From NCBI RefSeq assembly GCF_014332515.1, contig NZ_VFSD01000006.1, positions 124,001 through 188,000 of the forward strand: a DNA stretch of 64,000 bases, in the 5' to 3' direction. Under the pieces are notes generated by a model. The model had not been told where the DNA came from. It saw only the letters and a program-made list of their open reading frames with translations, and searched no databases. Positions 50,186 to 59,151 of this stretch are shown here, piece after piece; the first letter of the stretch is position 1, and every line of letters starts with the position of its first letter. Origin of the DNA: Pontibacter beigongshangensis. Lineage in GTDB: Bacteria > Bacteroidota > Bacteroidia > Cytophagales > Hymenobacteraceae. The position numbers were made by a program, and so were the translations under genes.

Positions 50186-50515
50186 ATGAAAAAAGTCCGT
50201 ATCCCTATCTCCGTCATTATTTCGACCTATGCAGTTGTGCTGCTGCTGCTTGCGGCCGGGTTCCTGATGCGCGACCAGGGCATACACCGTTTGCAAAGTA
50301 CGGTGCCGGTTTATTTTCTGTTGAGGTTCTGCACCTTCTGGTTCATCAGTTTTATTCTTGCGGTTATTTTTTACCTGGCTAACCTGAATCTCAATTACCT
50401 GGGCACCACCGAAACCGAAAAGAAGTACAGCCTGCAGGTGGGTTTCCTGGCCCTTGGAGCAGGCACGCTGTTGCTGCTGCTGGCGCTTCTGCTGATTATG
50501 TACCTTAACCTGTAA
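50186..50515 (+). CDS. Small three-span membrane protein
   Basis: A 109-residue hydrophobic protein with three predicted membrane segments (about residues 10-25, 45-65 and 82-105). I do not recognise a family. The frame is open back to 50039, but the start at 50186 (MKKVRIPISV) is preferred: it lies 11 bp after the TerB-like stop and begins with a basic leader, while the upstream part overlaps the TerB gene in another frame. Co-transcription with the TerB-like gene suggests that it may anchor it. Confidence 0.75.
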   Translation: MKKVRIPISVIISTYAVVLLLLAAGFLMRDQGIHRLQSTVPVYFLLRFCTFWFISFILAVIFYLANLNLNYLGTTETEKKYSLQVGFLALGAGTLLLLLALLLIMYLNL

Positions 50516-50697
50516 AGCCCGGAGGCACGGCTCTGAAGGAACAAGAACCTGTTGTGTTTTTCCACTTCTTGGTTAGTGGCGGCAGAATGTCAGGCGTGCA
50601 ATGTAGTGCCGGGCGACCGTTTTTTATTAGGCTCTGATCATCTGTTTCCCCATCAACATATCCATCCTTAAATCAATTGTTTAACAGGTCGCCGCCA

Positions 50698-50728
50698 GAT
50701 TCTTCTAATGAAAAAGGCCCTCCGGAGC
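50698..50728 (+). repeat. 31-bp intergenic element, copy 16
   Basis: GATTCTTCTAATGAAAA and CCCTCCGGAGC, followed at once by CTGCTGCCGCC. The tail fills the space up to the stop of the lipoprotein gene at 50745. Confidence 0.9.
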
Positions 50729-50744
50729 CTGCTGCCGCCTGTCT

Positions 50745-51365
50745 CTACTCTGCCTCTTCGTAAGCCGTAAAGGCCCCCGACTCATAAACATAAATGGTGG
50801 CACGGTCGTCTATGGCTACCGCAATGGCATCGGCTCTTGTCTGTTCCGGCTGATAATCCTCGGTGTTGCGCACGGTGGTGCCTGCCTCTGCCAGATAAAG
50901 ATAATAGAGGCTCTTCAGGTTGCCACGGTCGTTAAACAAAATATCTCTCTGGAGTTCATGCAGCTGCCAGGCAGCGTCCTGCTGCGTAAAGGCTAGCATG
51001 AGGACCTGCTCCCTGTACCGTAACTGCAGGGCCAGGTCCTGGTTGTTGTCGCCGTCAAAATCGGCTTTTACCAGAAACGGGCCCTGTTGCTTCTCGCGGG
51101 CATGCTCGTGTGCCTCCTCCGCCAGCACAGGCTGCTGCCAGCCAGGGTATTGCTGCGTTAACAGCGAGATCACCGCCTGTGGCAGCACCAGTTCCGGGTT
51201 CTCGTCTGTCCGGGAGGTGGCCGTGCCATCTGTGGGGGTAGTCAGTAAGGTGTCTGCCGGCAGGTTACCGGGGTTTATGCGCTCCGCTGTCACCTCATCT
51301 GATTTAGGGGTGCAGGCAAAGACGAGCAGCAGCGCGGCAGGAATTATTTTCTGTAGAAACGGCAT
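50745..51365 (-). CDS. Lipoprotein with an FG-GAP-like segment
   Basis: A 206-residue exported lipoprotein, with signal and lipobox LLLVFAC (Cys18). The mature part starts with a Thr/Pro/Asp-rich linker and then a compact domain containing VKADFDGDNNQDLALQL, an FG-GAP/calcium-loop-like signature. I do not recognise a specific family. It lies 45 bp downstream of the SLC13 permease gene on the same strand and may share its transcript. Function unknown. Confidence 0.75.
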   Translation of the reverse strand: MPFLQKIIPAALLLVFACTPKSDEVTAERINPGNLPADTLLTTPTDGTATSRTDENPELVLPQAVISLLTQQYPGWQQPVLAEEAHEHAREKQQGPFLVKADFDGDNNQDLALQLRYREQVLMLAFTQQDAAWQLHELQRDILFNDRGNLKSLYYLYLAEAGTTVRNTEDYQPEQTRADAIAVAIDDRATIYVYESGAFTAYEEAE

Positions 51366-51410
51366 GGCAGATCTGGTTTGAGATTACATACTTCTGTTTC
51401 CGGGTTGGTG

Positions 51411-53168
51411 TTACAAAGGCCAGAACACCGGCACCAGCACAATAATGGCGGCCAGCAGCAGGAGGGTAAGCGGAGAACCTATTTTGATGAAGTCCATGAA
51501 CCTGTACTTGCCGGGGGTATACACCAGGATGCAGGCCGGCTCAAAAGGTGTGACAAGCGAAACCGAGGCCGCCAGCATAATAGCGATAGCGAAGGAGCGC
51601 GGATCTGCATCCATCTCTAATGCCGTGCGTATGGCAACTGGCACAATTACGAGGGCTGCGGCCGCATTAGACATGGGCTGGGTGAGTATGACCGTGAGCA
51701 GCACAAAACCGGCAAGCACCGCTATCTTGCCCCAGGAGCCAAGCAGATCCACAATGCCTGTAGCCAGAAAATCGGCTGCACCAGAGTTTTCCATGGCTGT
51801 TCCGAAAGCCGACATGCCCCCGATCAGGATGAGCAGGCGCCAATCTATGGCCTGGTAGGCTTTGCTGCTGCTGATGCAGTTGAGCAGGATGCTGATGATG
51901 GCCGCCGACAGAAAGGCGATGGAGAGAGGCAGCAGCTCCAGCGTGCCAGCCAGAATGGCCAGTACAAAGCAGGCAATAGCCAGGATGCCTTTTCGTTTCT
52001 TAAAAAGAACAGGTGCGAAGGAATTGAGCATGGCCAGGTTGCGTGAGCCGCGAATATTCTCCAGCCGGTCTGTGGCGCCCTGCACCAGCAGCACATCTCC
52101 CAGTTTCAGGTGTATGCTCCCGATCTTGCTTCGCAGGGTTTCGCCGTAGCGCGAAACCGCCAGCACTACCAGGCCATAGCGGCGCAGAAACTCCGACTCC
52201 TTCACCGTTTTCCCTATCAGGTCCGACTGCCGGGTGATCATGGCCTCCGCCAGGTTGACATCGTCCGTCACCAGGTCTCTTTCCAGTATCACATCCGCCA
52301 TAATGTCTATGCCCTTGGTTTCCTTCACCTTCATCAGGTTCTCGATTTCTCCTTCTACCAGCAGGATGTCGTTCTCATTGATGCGGGTACGGAAGTCTGG
52401 CAGGAAATTGTCTTCGCCCCGTATCACGTTTATGATCCTGAAGTTGAGCGAAGCAAGATCGGAGGCATAGATCAGCTGGCCTACCAGCGGCGAGTAGGGC
52501 CTTACAACGATTTCCGTCATGTATTTCTGCAGCATGTACTCCTCGGTAAGTTGCTGGTCGGCATGGTCGGGGAGCATGCGTTGCCCTATGGTCATCATAT
52601 AAACCACCCCGATCAGAAAAATAACAGAGCCGATAGCGGTAATTTCGAACAGCCCCACTGGTTCCAGGCCAGCCTTTACGATATAGCCGCTCACCGCCAC
52701 GTTGGTGGAAGTGCCGATAAGGGTACAGGTGCCCCCCAGAATGGCCGCGTAGGCCAGAGGCATCAGCAGCTTGGAAGGGCTCATGTTTATTTTTTTCGAC
52801 AAGCCGGTGAGGGGAGTCACGAACATGGCCGTAACCGTGGTGTTGTTCATAAAAGCAGACACGAGGCCAGTTACCATCATAATTACGAAGAGCATCAGGT
52901 TGGTGCTCCTGGTAGCCAGCCGCACCAGCTTTACCACCACAAAATCCAGGATGCCAGTCTCCTCCAGGGCGGCACTCAGGATAAAGATAGCGGCAATGAT
53001 AATGATGAAGTCGCTGCTGAAGCCGGCAAAGGCCTCTTCCGGCGTCACGATGCGGGCAGCCGTGAGCACAACCAGCATCAGGAGGGTCACAATTTCCACC
53101 GGCAGCTTTTCGGTGGCAAACAAGATCACCGCAATCAGGAGCAGTGAGAGCACAAGGGCTATTTCCAT
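51411..53168 (-). CDS. SLC13-family permease with two TrkA-C domains
   Basis: A 585-residue inner-membrane transporter. About five to six hydrophobic helices at each end (residues 1-195 and 400-585) flank a soluble middle with two TrkA-C (RCK-C) domains, visible in ADVILERDLVTDDVNLAEAMI and the following GEF-rich strands. MNNTTVTAMFVTPL near residue 107 is the SLC13/DASS signature, with a second copy in the last helices (PMSNAAAALVIVPV). The architecture matches DASS transporters of the bacterial SLC13/TrkA-C group, which move dicarboxylates, sulfate or other anions with Na+. Which anion is moved is unknown. Confidence 0.9.
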   Translation of the reverse strand: MEIALVLSLLLIAVILFATEKLPVEIVTLLMLVVLTAARIVTPEEAFAGFSSDFIIIIAAIFILSAALEETGILDFVVVKLVRLATRSTNLMLFVIMMVTGLVSAFMNNTTVTAMFVTPLTGLSKKINMSPSKLLMPLAYAAILGGTCTLIGTSTNVAVSGYIVKAGLEPVGLFEITAIGSVIFLIGVVYMMTIGQRMLPDHADQQLTEEYMLQKYMTEIVVRPYSPLVGQLIYASDLASLNFRIINVIRGEDNFLPDFRTRINENDILLVEGEIENLMKVKETKGIDIMADVILERDLVTDDVNLAEAMITRQSDLIGKTVKESEFLRRYGLVVLAVSRYGETLRSKIGSIHLKLGDVLLVQGATDRLENIRGSRNLAMLNSFAPVLFKKRKGILAIACFVLAILAGTLELLPLSIAFLSAAIISILLNCISSSKAYQAIDWRLLILIGGMSAFGTAMENSGAADFLATGIVDLLGSWGKIAVLAGFVLLTVILTQPMSNAAAALVIVPVAIRTALEMDADPRSFAIAIMLAASVSLVTPFEPACILVYTPGKYRFMDFIKIGSPLTLLLLAAIIVLVPVFWPL

Positions 53169-53736
53169 AAAAGCGATAAAAGTATGGCGATGCTAGGGTT
53201 TACCCATACAGGTGTAGCTTGGGCTTTTACGTACACTTGCGCCACAAGATTGCCTTCTGCCGCAAATTTATCCAAAGGTCATGCTGCCAGGTGCAGCAGC
53301 ACCGGCCTGTTAGCCTTTTTGAATGGAAGATTTGGTTCATGTGCTGATGTGCCAATTGTTAAATGGTTAAATAGTTGATTTGGAAATTTGAAGCTGAATG
53401 ACAAGAGAAGGCTAGCAATTGCATTTAACCTCTCACTCCACTAAAACTAAACGCTGAAAAAGTCCTGTGTTCTGCGTCCTTTTTATGCAGCACCAACAAC
53501 AGCAGATACTCTGGAGGGCCGTTTTCATTAGAATAATTCAATAAAAGAGACCTCCTGCACGAGCCGCGCAGCTAAAGGGCTCCGTCAATTAATTTTTGGA
53601 AAATTCAGGTGACGTTACAAAAGTTTCAAACAGGCCAGAGGCCTTGGGAATAGTCGTCATGGCGCGAGGACGCCCACGCCATGACAATTTCTAATTTGAA
53701 GCGCCCTGGTAAGGTTCTCGGAACCTGGCCAGGGTG
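53169..53736. other. Spacer with 31-bp element and two hairpins
   Basis: A 568-bp gap. It holds low-complexity AT-rich sequence with TTG and GTGCTGATGTGCC motifs (53330-53395), a 31-bp element (53508-53538), a hairpin GTCATGGCG/CGCCATGAC (53656-53685) and the terminator at 53701-53737. Confidence 0.65.
53508..53538 (-). repeat. 31-bp intergenic element, copy 17
   Basis: AATTATTCTAATGAAAA and CCCTCCAGAG on the minus strand, with the tail ATCTGCTGTTGTTGGTGCTGC. Confidence 0.9.
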
Positions 53737-53737
53737 C
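53701..53737 (-). terminator. Hairpin overlapping the aminotransferase stop
   Basis: GCGCCCTGG pairs with CCAGGGTGC, and an inner AGGTTC/GAACCT stem closes on the loop TCG. The outer base overlaps the stop codon of the aminotransferase. It lacks a long T-run, so termination strength is uncertain. Confidence 0.55.
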
Positions 53738-54927
53738 TATCCTACTGCTTCTTGTACTGATTGGAGAATAAGGGTGCAGGCGTCTTTTATCTGGTCTTCT
53801 GTAATGGTGAGGGGCGGGGCAATGCGCATGGAGTTGTCGCAGAACAGGAACCAGTCGGTGAGCACACCGTTCAGGATAGCCTGGTCTATCACGGCTTTCA
53901 GCACCTCAAACGACTCAAACTCTGCCGCCATCAGCAAACCGCAGTTCCGGACCTCTTTTATGCGCGGGTGCACCAGCAGGCTTTTAAAGAGCTCTGCTTT
54001 CTGCTGCACACCAGTCGTTAGCTGCTCTTCCAGCACCACCCGGATGGTGGCCAGCGAAGCCGCGCAGCTAACCGGATGACCGCCAAAGGTGGTGCAATGG
54101 CCCAGGATGGGGTTGGTTTTAAAGGCTTCCATAATTTCCTGCGGCGCAATAAAGGCGCTGATCGGCATGCCGCCCCCCATGCCTTTGGCGCACACCAATA
54201 TGTCCGGCTCAATGCCGAACTGCTCGAAGGCCCAGAAGGTGCCGGTGCGGCCAAAGCCACACTGGATCTCGTCCAGGATCAGCAGGGTGCCGGTTTGGTT
54301 GCATCGCTCGCGCAGGTGCCGGAGGTACTCGTTTTGTGGCACCCTAACGCCAGCCTCGCCCTGCACGGTTTCTATGAGCACGGCGGCGGTGCGCTCCGTA
54401 ATGTGCTGCAGGTCCTCCAGCGCGTTATACCGTATGTGGCGCACATCTGGCAGCAGCGGCCGGAAAGCGTTCTTAAAACTCTCGCTGCCGTTCATGGAGA
54501 GGGAGCCCTGGGTGGAGCCGTGGTAGGCGTTGTAGCACGAGATAAGCTCTGTGCGGCCGGTATGGCGCTTGGCCAGCTTCAGGGCTCCCTCCACGGCCTC
54601 AGATCCTGAGTTCAGGAAATAGGTGTTGTTGAGCCGCGCCGGCAAAGTCTGGCTCAACGCCTGCGCCAGCTGCGCCTGAGGCCCCTGCACAAACTCGCCG
54701 TACACCATCAGGTGCATGTATTTGTCGAGCTGGTCTTGTATGGCGCGCACCACGCGCGGGTGCCGGTGCCCCACGTTGCTCACGCCTATACCCGAAATCA
54801 GGTCCAGGTACCGTTGCCCCTCAGAGCCGTACATGTACACGCCCTCTGCCTTTTCTATCTCTATCATCAGGGGGAAGTCTGATGTCTGCGCTACATGCTG
54901 CAGAAACAATTGCCGCTGTGAAACCAT
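53737..54927 (-). CDS. Class III pyridoxal-phosphate aminotransferase
   Basis: A 396-residue fold-type I, class III (omega) aminotransferase. The PLP-binding motif is ILVCAKGMGGGMP (Lys in AKG), preceded by the Asp of LILDEIQCGFGRTG that pairs with the pyridine nitrogen. The N-terminal stretch YLDLISGIGVSNVGHRHP is typical. The family includes acetylornithine, ornithine and 4-aminobutyrate aminotransferases, and I cannot choose between them. It stands alone, with no amino-acid biosynthesis genes nearby. Start codon at 54925-54927. Confidence 0.88.
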   Translation of the reverse strand: MVSQRQLFLQHVAQTSDFPLMIEIEKAEGVYMYGSEGQRYLDLISGIGVSNVGHRHPRVVRAIQDQLDKYMHLMVYGEFVQGPQAQLAQALSQTLPARLNNTYFLNSGSEAVEGALKLAKRHTGRTELISCYNAYHGSTQGSLSMNGSESFKNAFRPLLPDVRHIRYNALEDLQHITERTAAVLIETVQGEAGVRVPQNEYLRHLRERCNQTGTLLILDEIQCGFGRTGTFWAFEQFGIEPDILVCAKGMGGGMPISAFIAPQEIMEAFKTNPILGHCTTFGGHPVSCAASLATIRVVLEEQLTTGVQQKAELFKSLLVHPRIKEVRNCGLLMAAEFESFEVLKAVIDQAILNGVLTDWFLFCDNSMRIAPPLTITEDQIKDACTLILQSVQEAVG

Positions 54928-55585
54928 GCCGCAAAGATACTTAATTGCAATGACATACAGGAGCCGGTGCTGCGCAAGGGATGTACGACAAAGTGCCCGG
55001 TGGCTTAGTTACTTTCCTGCTTGGCTCAGAATGTAATTATTCTAATGAAAAAGCCCCTCCAGAGGCTTTTTAGAAGGTAGCTGGCAGATGCTGAATATAG
55101 TTAGTGACACATTATATAGGCATTTGTTTCACCTATCCTTTTGATACAATCAATAAAATGTCGTGTGTCGTTTAGCGCGAGGTGATGCCATGCACGGTTC
55201 CGGAAAGTTAAGTCGATGTCTATAATGGATGTTAGATTTTTTTGACAGAGGCTTATAGAATTCCTGCCGCAGGTTTACAGGATGTAGGGATTCTCATGCT
55301 GGTCGCAGCATGAGAGGTACCATGCTTTTGTAAAGATCATTTTCTGGGATGAGGTTTGTCATTTGCAAAATGATAAGAACCTTTCAAATTGCGTACGCTA
55401 CATTGGGCGCAGTGCAGGGGCAAATGCTGCCTATTACCAGAGTGGCTGTAGCACCAGCCACCTGGTTCACCTCCTATAACCACGGGTTCCGCAAATGGCA
55501 GTTACGCTGCTTTAATTCAGGGTTAAAATCTTCAACGTAGCCTCAGAATTCAGGCAACAAAATTCCAACGTTAAATTATTATATA
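54928..55585. other. Divergent spacer
   Basis: A 658-bp gap between the aminotransferase and the P-type ATPase. It holds a 31-bp element (55035-55065). No gene was seen; an open frame at 55349-55540 has no recognisable content. Confidence 0.6.
55035..55065 (+). repeat. 31-bp intergenic element, copy 18 (hairpin form)
   Basis: AATTATTCTAATGAAAA and CCCCTCCAGAGG. The copy can fold as AAAAAGCC/GGCTTTTT around an 8-base loop, a terminator-like shape. No CTG tail is evident. Confidence 0.85.
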
Positions 55586-58330
55586 ATGAATGTAACAGAA
55601 GAAAAGCGAACGGGTAACAAGATCATGCACAAGGAAAAGCAATACGACTGGCATCATCTGGAAGTTGCCCAAGCCCTGGATCTGCTACAGGTTTCTCCTG
55701 ACAAAGGGTTGGACCAGGGCGAGGCGGAGGGGCGGATAGCAGCGTACGGCCGCAATGTTATGACTCCCAAAAAGAAGCAGAGCGCTTTTATCCGGTTTCT
55801 GCTGCAGTTCCATCAGCCACTGATTTATATCTTGCTGGCTGCCACCGCGATCACACTTTTCATGCAGGAGTATATCGATGCCGCTGTCATTTTCGGGGTG
55901 GTGCTCCTCAATTCCATTATCGGCTATATACAGGAGTCGAAGGCCCTGGAGGCAATAGATGCCCTGGCTAATAGCATGACGGCCAGAGCGCATGTGATCA
56001 GAGCCGGCAGAAAGCAGAACATCGATGCGCAGGAACTGGTGCCGGGCGACGTGGTCCTCATTCAGTCGGGCGATAAGTTCCCGGCAGACGTGCGCCTGGT
56101 GCAGCAGCGCGACCTGAAAGTAGATGAGTCGGCCTTGACTGGGGAGTCGGTGGCAGTGGAGAAAAATACCGATACGGTGCCTGCCGATGTCGTGCTCGGT
56201 GACCGGCTGTGTATAGGCTTTTCATCTACGGTAGTAACCTATGGCCACGCCAAAGGCGTGGTGGTGGCTACCGGCGATCATACAGAGGTTGGTAAAATCC
56301 AGCAGTCGATCGCCAGCGCCCAGGATCTGGAAACACCGCTTGCCCTTAAGATTAAAGCTTTCAGTAACCTGCTGTTGTGGGTAATCTTAAGCCTGTCGGC
56401 TATTGTTTTGGTAATAGGGCTGATGCGGGGCATTCCATTCGAAGAAACATTTATGATAGCCATAGCGCTGGCAGTGAGTGCCATACCCGAGGGGCTTCCG
56501 GTTGTTGTGACCATTATGCTGGCCTTGGGCGTTTCTAAAATGGCCAAGCGGAAAGCCATTATCCGCAAGTTGGTGGCTGTGGAAACCTTGGGAAGCACCA
56601 GTGTGATATGCTCTGACAAAACAGGCACGCTTACTGAAAACCAGATGACGGTGCAGCAGGTCGTAGCCGGGGGCAAGTTTTACGAAGTGAACGGGCTAGG
56701 GTATCGCCCTCAAGGGCAGGTACTGGAAAACGGAAAAGCAGCAGACCTGGCCAATAACAGAGCGCTAGAATTTTGCCTGAAAGCCGGGATGCTCTGCAGC
56801 AACAGTGCCATTCTGGAAAAAGATGGCCAATGGATAACGGAGGGCGACCCTACAGAAGGCGCCATGATCGTCACAGCACGCAAAGCAGGCTTCGAAGAGA
56901 AACAGCTGGAGCGGGAGTACCCGCGGCAGGATACGATCCCGTTTGAGTCGGAGTACCAGTACATGGCAACCCTGCACAGAGGCGATGACCCGGTGATTTT
57001 CCTGAAAGGCTCGCTGGAAGCGGTGCTGGAGCGTTGTTCTGAGGCCCTGCAGCCTGACGGCAGTACCACCAGCCTGGAGAAAGAAATAATCCAGACACAG
57101 GTGGAGGAAATGGCGGCAGAAGGCCTTCGTGTGTTGGCTTTTGCTATGGCAGAAGCACCGGAAGGGAAAGATAGCATCGAACATGGCGACACTAAAGCGG
57201 GCATGTTTTTCCTGGGAGTGCAGGGCATGATTGACCCGCCGCGCAAGGAAGCTGTGGAGGCCGTAAAGCTGTGTCAGAAGGCAGGCATAGAGGTGAAGAT
57301 GATTACAGGCGACCATGCCACCACAGCCTCTGCCATTGCCAGCCAGATAGGCCTGAAGGGCCGGAAGGAGAATGGGAAACTAGTGGCCGTAGCCGGGCGG
57401 GTGCTGCAGCAGATCGAAGACAAGGAATTAGAGGAAGTAGCCGAAACCACCTCTGTTTTTGCCCGCGTATCGCCCGACCAGAAGCTCCGGCTCGTGAAGG
57501 CGCTGCAGGCCCGCGGCAAAATAGTGGCCATGACCGGCGACGGAGTGAACGACGGCCCGGCGCTGAAGCAGGCCAACATCGGCATCGCCATGGGTATTAC
57601 TGGCACAGACGTGGCCAAAGATGCCTCAGACATGATCCTTACCGACGATAACTTTTCCTCTATAGAAGGGGCGGTGGAAGAAGGCAGAAGCGTGTTCGAC
57701 AACCTGATTAAGTTTATTGTCTGGACCTTGCCAACCAACCTCGGCGAGTCGCTCATTATTATTGTAGCCGTTATACTGGCTTCGCAGCTTCCGGTGCAGC
57801 CAGTACAGATACTCTGGATAAACATGACTACCTCTACGTTGCTGGGCCTTACGCTTGCTTTTGAGCCCAAGGAGCCCGGCATTATGGATCGCCCGCCCCG
57901 CCCTGCCAACAGACCTATTCTCACACAAGGGCTCATCATGCGCTCGCTCCTGGTAGGCGTGGTAATGCTGACAGCCGCCTTTGGTTTGTATCTTTACGAA
58001 TTGGACAGGGGGGCCACGTTGGCAGAGGCCCAGACCGTAGCAACCACTGTGTTTGTGGTATTAGAATCTTTTTACCTGCTAAACTGCCGCTCTCTTGTAA
58101 AATCTATACGGGCCATAGGGTTCTTCTCCAACATGTGGGTTTATTATGGTATCGCCGCCATGTTTTTGGTGCAAGCCCTCTTTATTTATGTACCTGGCAT
58201 GAACACGCTGTTTCACTCCAGCCCACTGGATGCCATGCAGCTGCTCCGGATATTCGGTGCCGGGGCGGTCTTGTTCATCATCGTGTCGGTAGAGAAATAT
58301 ATTCGGTCCAGGATCAAAACGCGCAGATAG
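55586..58330 (+). CDS. P-type cation-transporting ATPase (P2A-like)
   Basis: A 914-residue P-type ATPase. It has an N-terminal cation-ATPase domain, PEGLP at about residue 301 in helix M4, the phosphorylated Asp344 in SDKTGTLTENQM, nucleotide-binding stretches (KGSLEAVL), the hinge TGDGVNDGPALK and the M5-M6 region NLGESLIII and NMTTSTLLGLTLAFEP. The order and length match the Ca2+/Mg2+/Na+ type (P2A and relatives); the exact ion cannot be told. A 14-residue N-terminal extension precedes a second Met (MHKEKQ), which is a possible alternative start. It would export or import cations across the inner membrane. Confidence 0.92.
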   Translation: MNVTEEKRTGNKIMHKEKQYDWHHLEVAQALDLLQVSPDKGLDQGEAEGRIAAYGRNVMTPKKKQSAFIRFLLQFHQPLIYILLAATAITLFMQEYIDAAVIFGVVLLNSIIGYIQESKALEAIDALANSMTARAHVIRAGRKQNIDAQELVPGDVVLIQSGDKFPADVRLVQQRDLKVDESALTGESVAVEKNTDTVPADVVLGDRLCIGFSSTVVTYGHAKGVVVATGDHTEVGKIQQSIASAQDLETPLALKIKAFSNLLLWVILSLSAIVLVIGLMRGIPFEETFMIAIALAVSAIPEGLPVVVTIMLALGVSKMAKRKAIIRKLVAVETLGSTSVICSDKTGTLTENQMTVQQVVAGGKFYEVNGLGYRPQGQVLENGKAADLANNRALEFCLKAGMLCSNSAILEKDGQWITEGDPTEGAMIVTARKAGFEEKQLEREYPRQDTIPFESEYQYMATLHRGDDPVIFLKGSLEAVLERCSEALQPDGSTTSLEKEIIQTQVEEMAAEGLRVLAFAMAEAPEGKDSIEHGDTKAGMFFLGVQGMIDPPRKEAVEAVKLCQKAGIEVKMITGDHATTASAIASQIGLKGRKENGKLVAVAGRVLQQIEDKELEEVAETTSVFARVSPDQKLRLVKALQARGKIVAMTGDGVNDGPALKQANIGIAMGITGTDVAKDASDMILTDDNFSSIEGAVEEGRSVFDNLIKFIVWTLPTNLGESLIIIVAVILASQLPVQPVQILWINMTTSTLLGLTLAFEPKEPGIMDRPPRPANRPILTQGLIMRSLLVGVVMLTAAFGLYLYELDRGATLAEAQTVATTVFVVLESFYLLNCRSLVKSIRAIGFFSNMWVYYGIAAMFLVQALFIYVPGMNTLFHSSPLDAMQLLRIFGAGAVLFIIVSVEKYIRSRIKTRR

Positions 58331-58382
58331 AGCAAATGAAATTACAAAATGCCTAGCGCAGGCTGAAGTTAGTAGAATAATT

Positions 58383-58417
58383 AGAAGAGGCTGCCCAAAA
58401 GTGGAGCAGCCTCTTCT
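58383..58417 (+). terminator. Hairpin terminator after the P-type ATPase
   Basis: AGAAGAGGCTGC pairs with GCAGCCTCTTCT around a loop with AAAAGTGGA, 53 bp after the ATPase stop, followed by TTTT. Confidence 0.75.
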
Positions 58418-58990
58418 TTTATGGAATAATACCACTATTGCTTCATTTGTTCGTCTCTATCCACAGAGCTGTCCCCTGACAGACCTTTCTTTGTATGCAC
58501 CAGACCATAGTCGTCAGGCTAAGCAAAATGCTTTCATACTGTTATTCCAGAAAAAGCCGCACCACTGGCCTTTTTGGGGCATTTTTCAACAACAAGCACA
58601 GCGGCTGCTCAATATGCAAAAATAATATATAAGCGCCTGACGGCCTTTCTCCTACTTAGCCTGACCGGTATGATGAACAGGCCAATTGCTGACTCACCCC
58701 AAGTACACTGTCAGGGGGGGCAGCGCACGAAAATTTAAAGCCCAGAATCCAAATGAGAATGGCAGAAGCAAGAAAATAAAAAGTCCTGTGCAGCCTCAAA
58801 CACTGATAGTGCCCGTAATTACTCCCTTTTAGAGTGTGCCCTTGCAACTCGTATTTTCATCCCTCTGACTTTTCAGAACTGGCGATAGCAGCTTGTCAAG
58901 GATTGGCTTTTGAAACTCTGTAATCAGCAACAAATGGCTCCAGCTGCAGTCCCGCACCAGCGCGTCCATTTTATCGAGTTCTCTTCCTGA

Positions 58991-59021
58991 AATTATTCTA
59001 ATGAATAAGCCCCTCCGGAGA
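58991..59021 (+). repeat. 31-bp intergenic element, copy 19
   Basis: AATTATTCTAATGAATA and CCCCTCCGGAG, followed by TTCTTTCTGCTGATGCTGC. It lies 130 bp before the TonB receptor start. Confidence 0.9.
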
Positions 59022-59151
59022 TTCTTTCTGCTGATGCTGCATCTCTTATGAGTAAATTGACATTTAAGCCCCGATAAATAACAATATCTGGCATATATAT
59101 TGCAGCTCTAATATCCATTGGCTAAGTCCTACATCATAATCATATAAAACT

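Larger units (their letters stand above)
58331..59151. other. Long spacer before the second TonB operon
   Basis: An 820-bp gap with a hairpin terminator (58383-58417) and a 31-bp element (58991-59021). Open frames at 58401-58625 and 58656-58847 show no recognisable protein and no start context, so they are not called. The rest shows nothing. Confidence 0.55.

Noticed and set aside
52110-53147. 345-residue open frame on the plus strand
   Set aside because: It is antisense to the SLC13 permease, with the same His/Gln/Arg-rich look and no domain.
53656-53685. GTCATGGCG/CGCCATGAC hairpin as a separate mobile element
   Set aside because: One copy only, without flanking duplication or gene; kept only as a spacer structure.
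58368-58382. AGAATAATT as a partial element after the ATPase gene
   Set aside because: Nine bases of the AT end alone, with no palindrome; chance in AT-rich DNA is likely.
58401-58625. 74-residue plus-strand frame after the P-type ATPase
   Set aside because: It starts inside the terminator hairpin and has no family match.
4790-59021. CRISPR array
   Set aside because: The 31-bp repeats are scattered singly over 54 kb in both orientations with no regular spacers and no cas genes.
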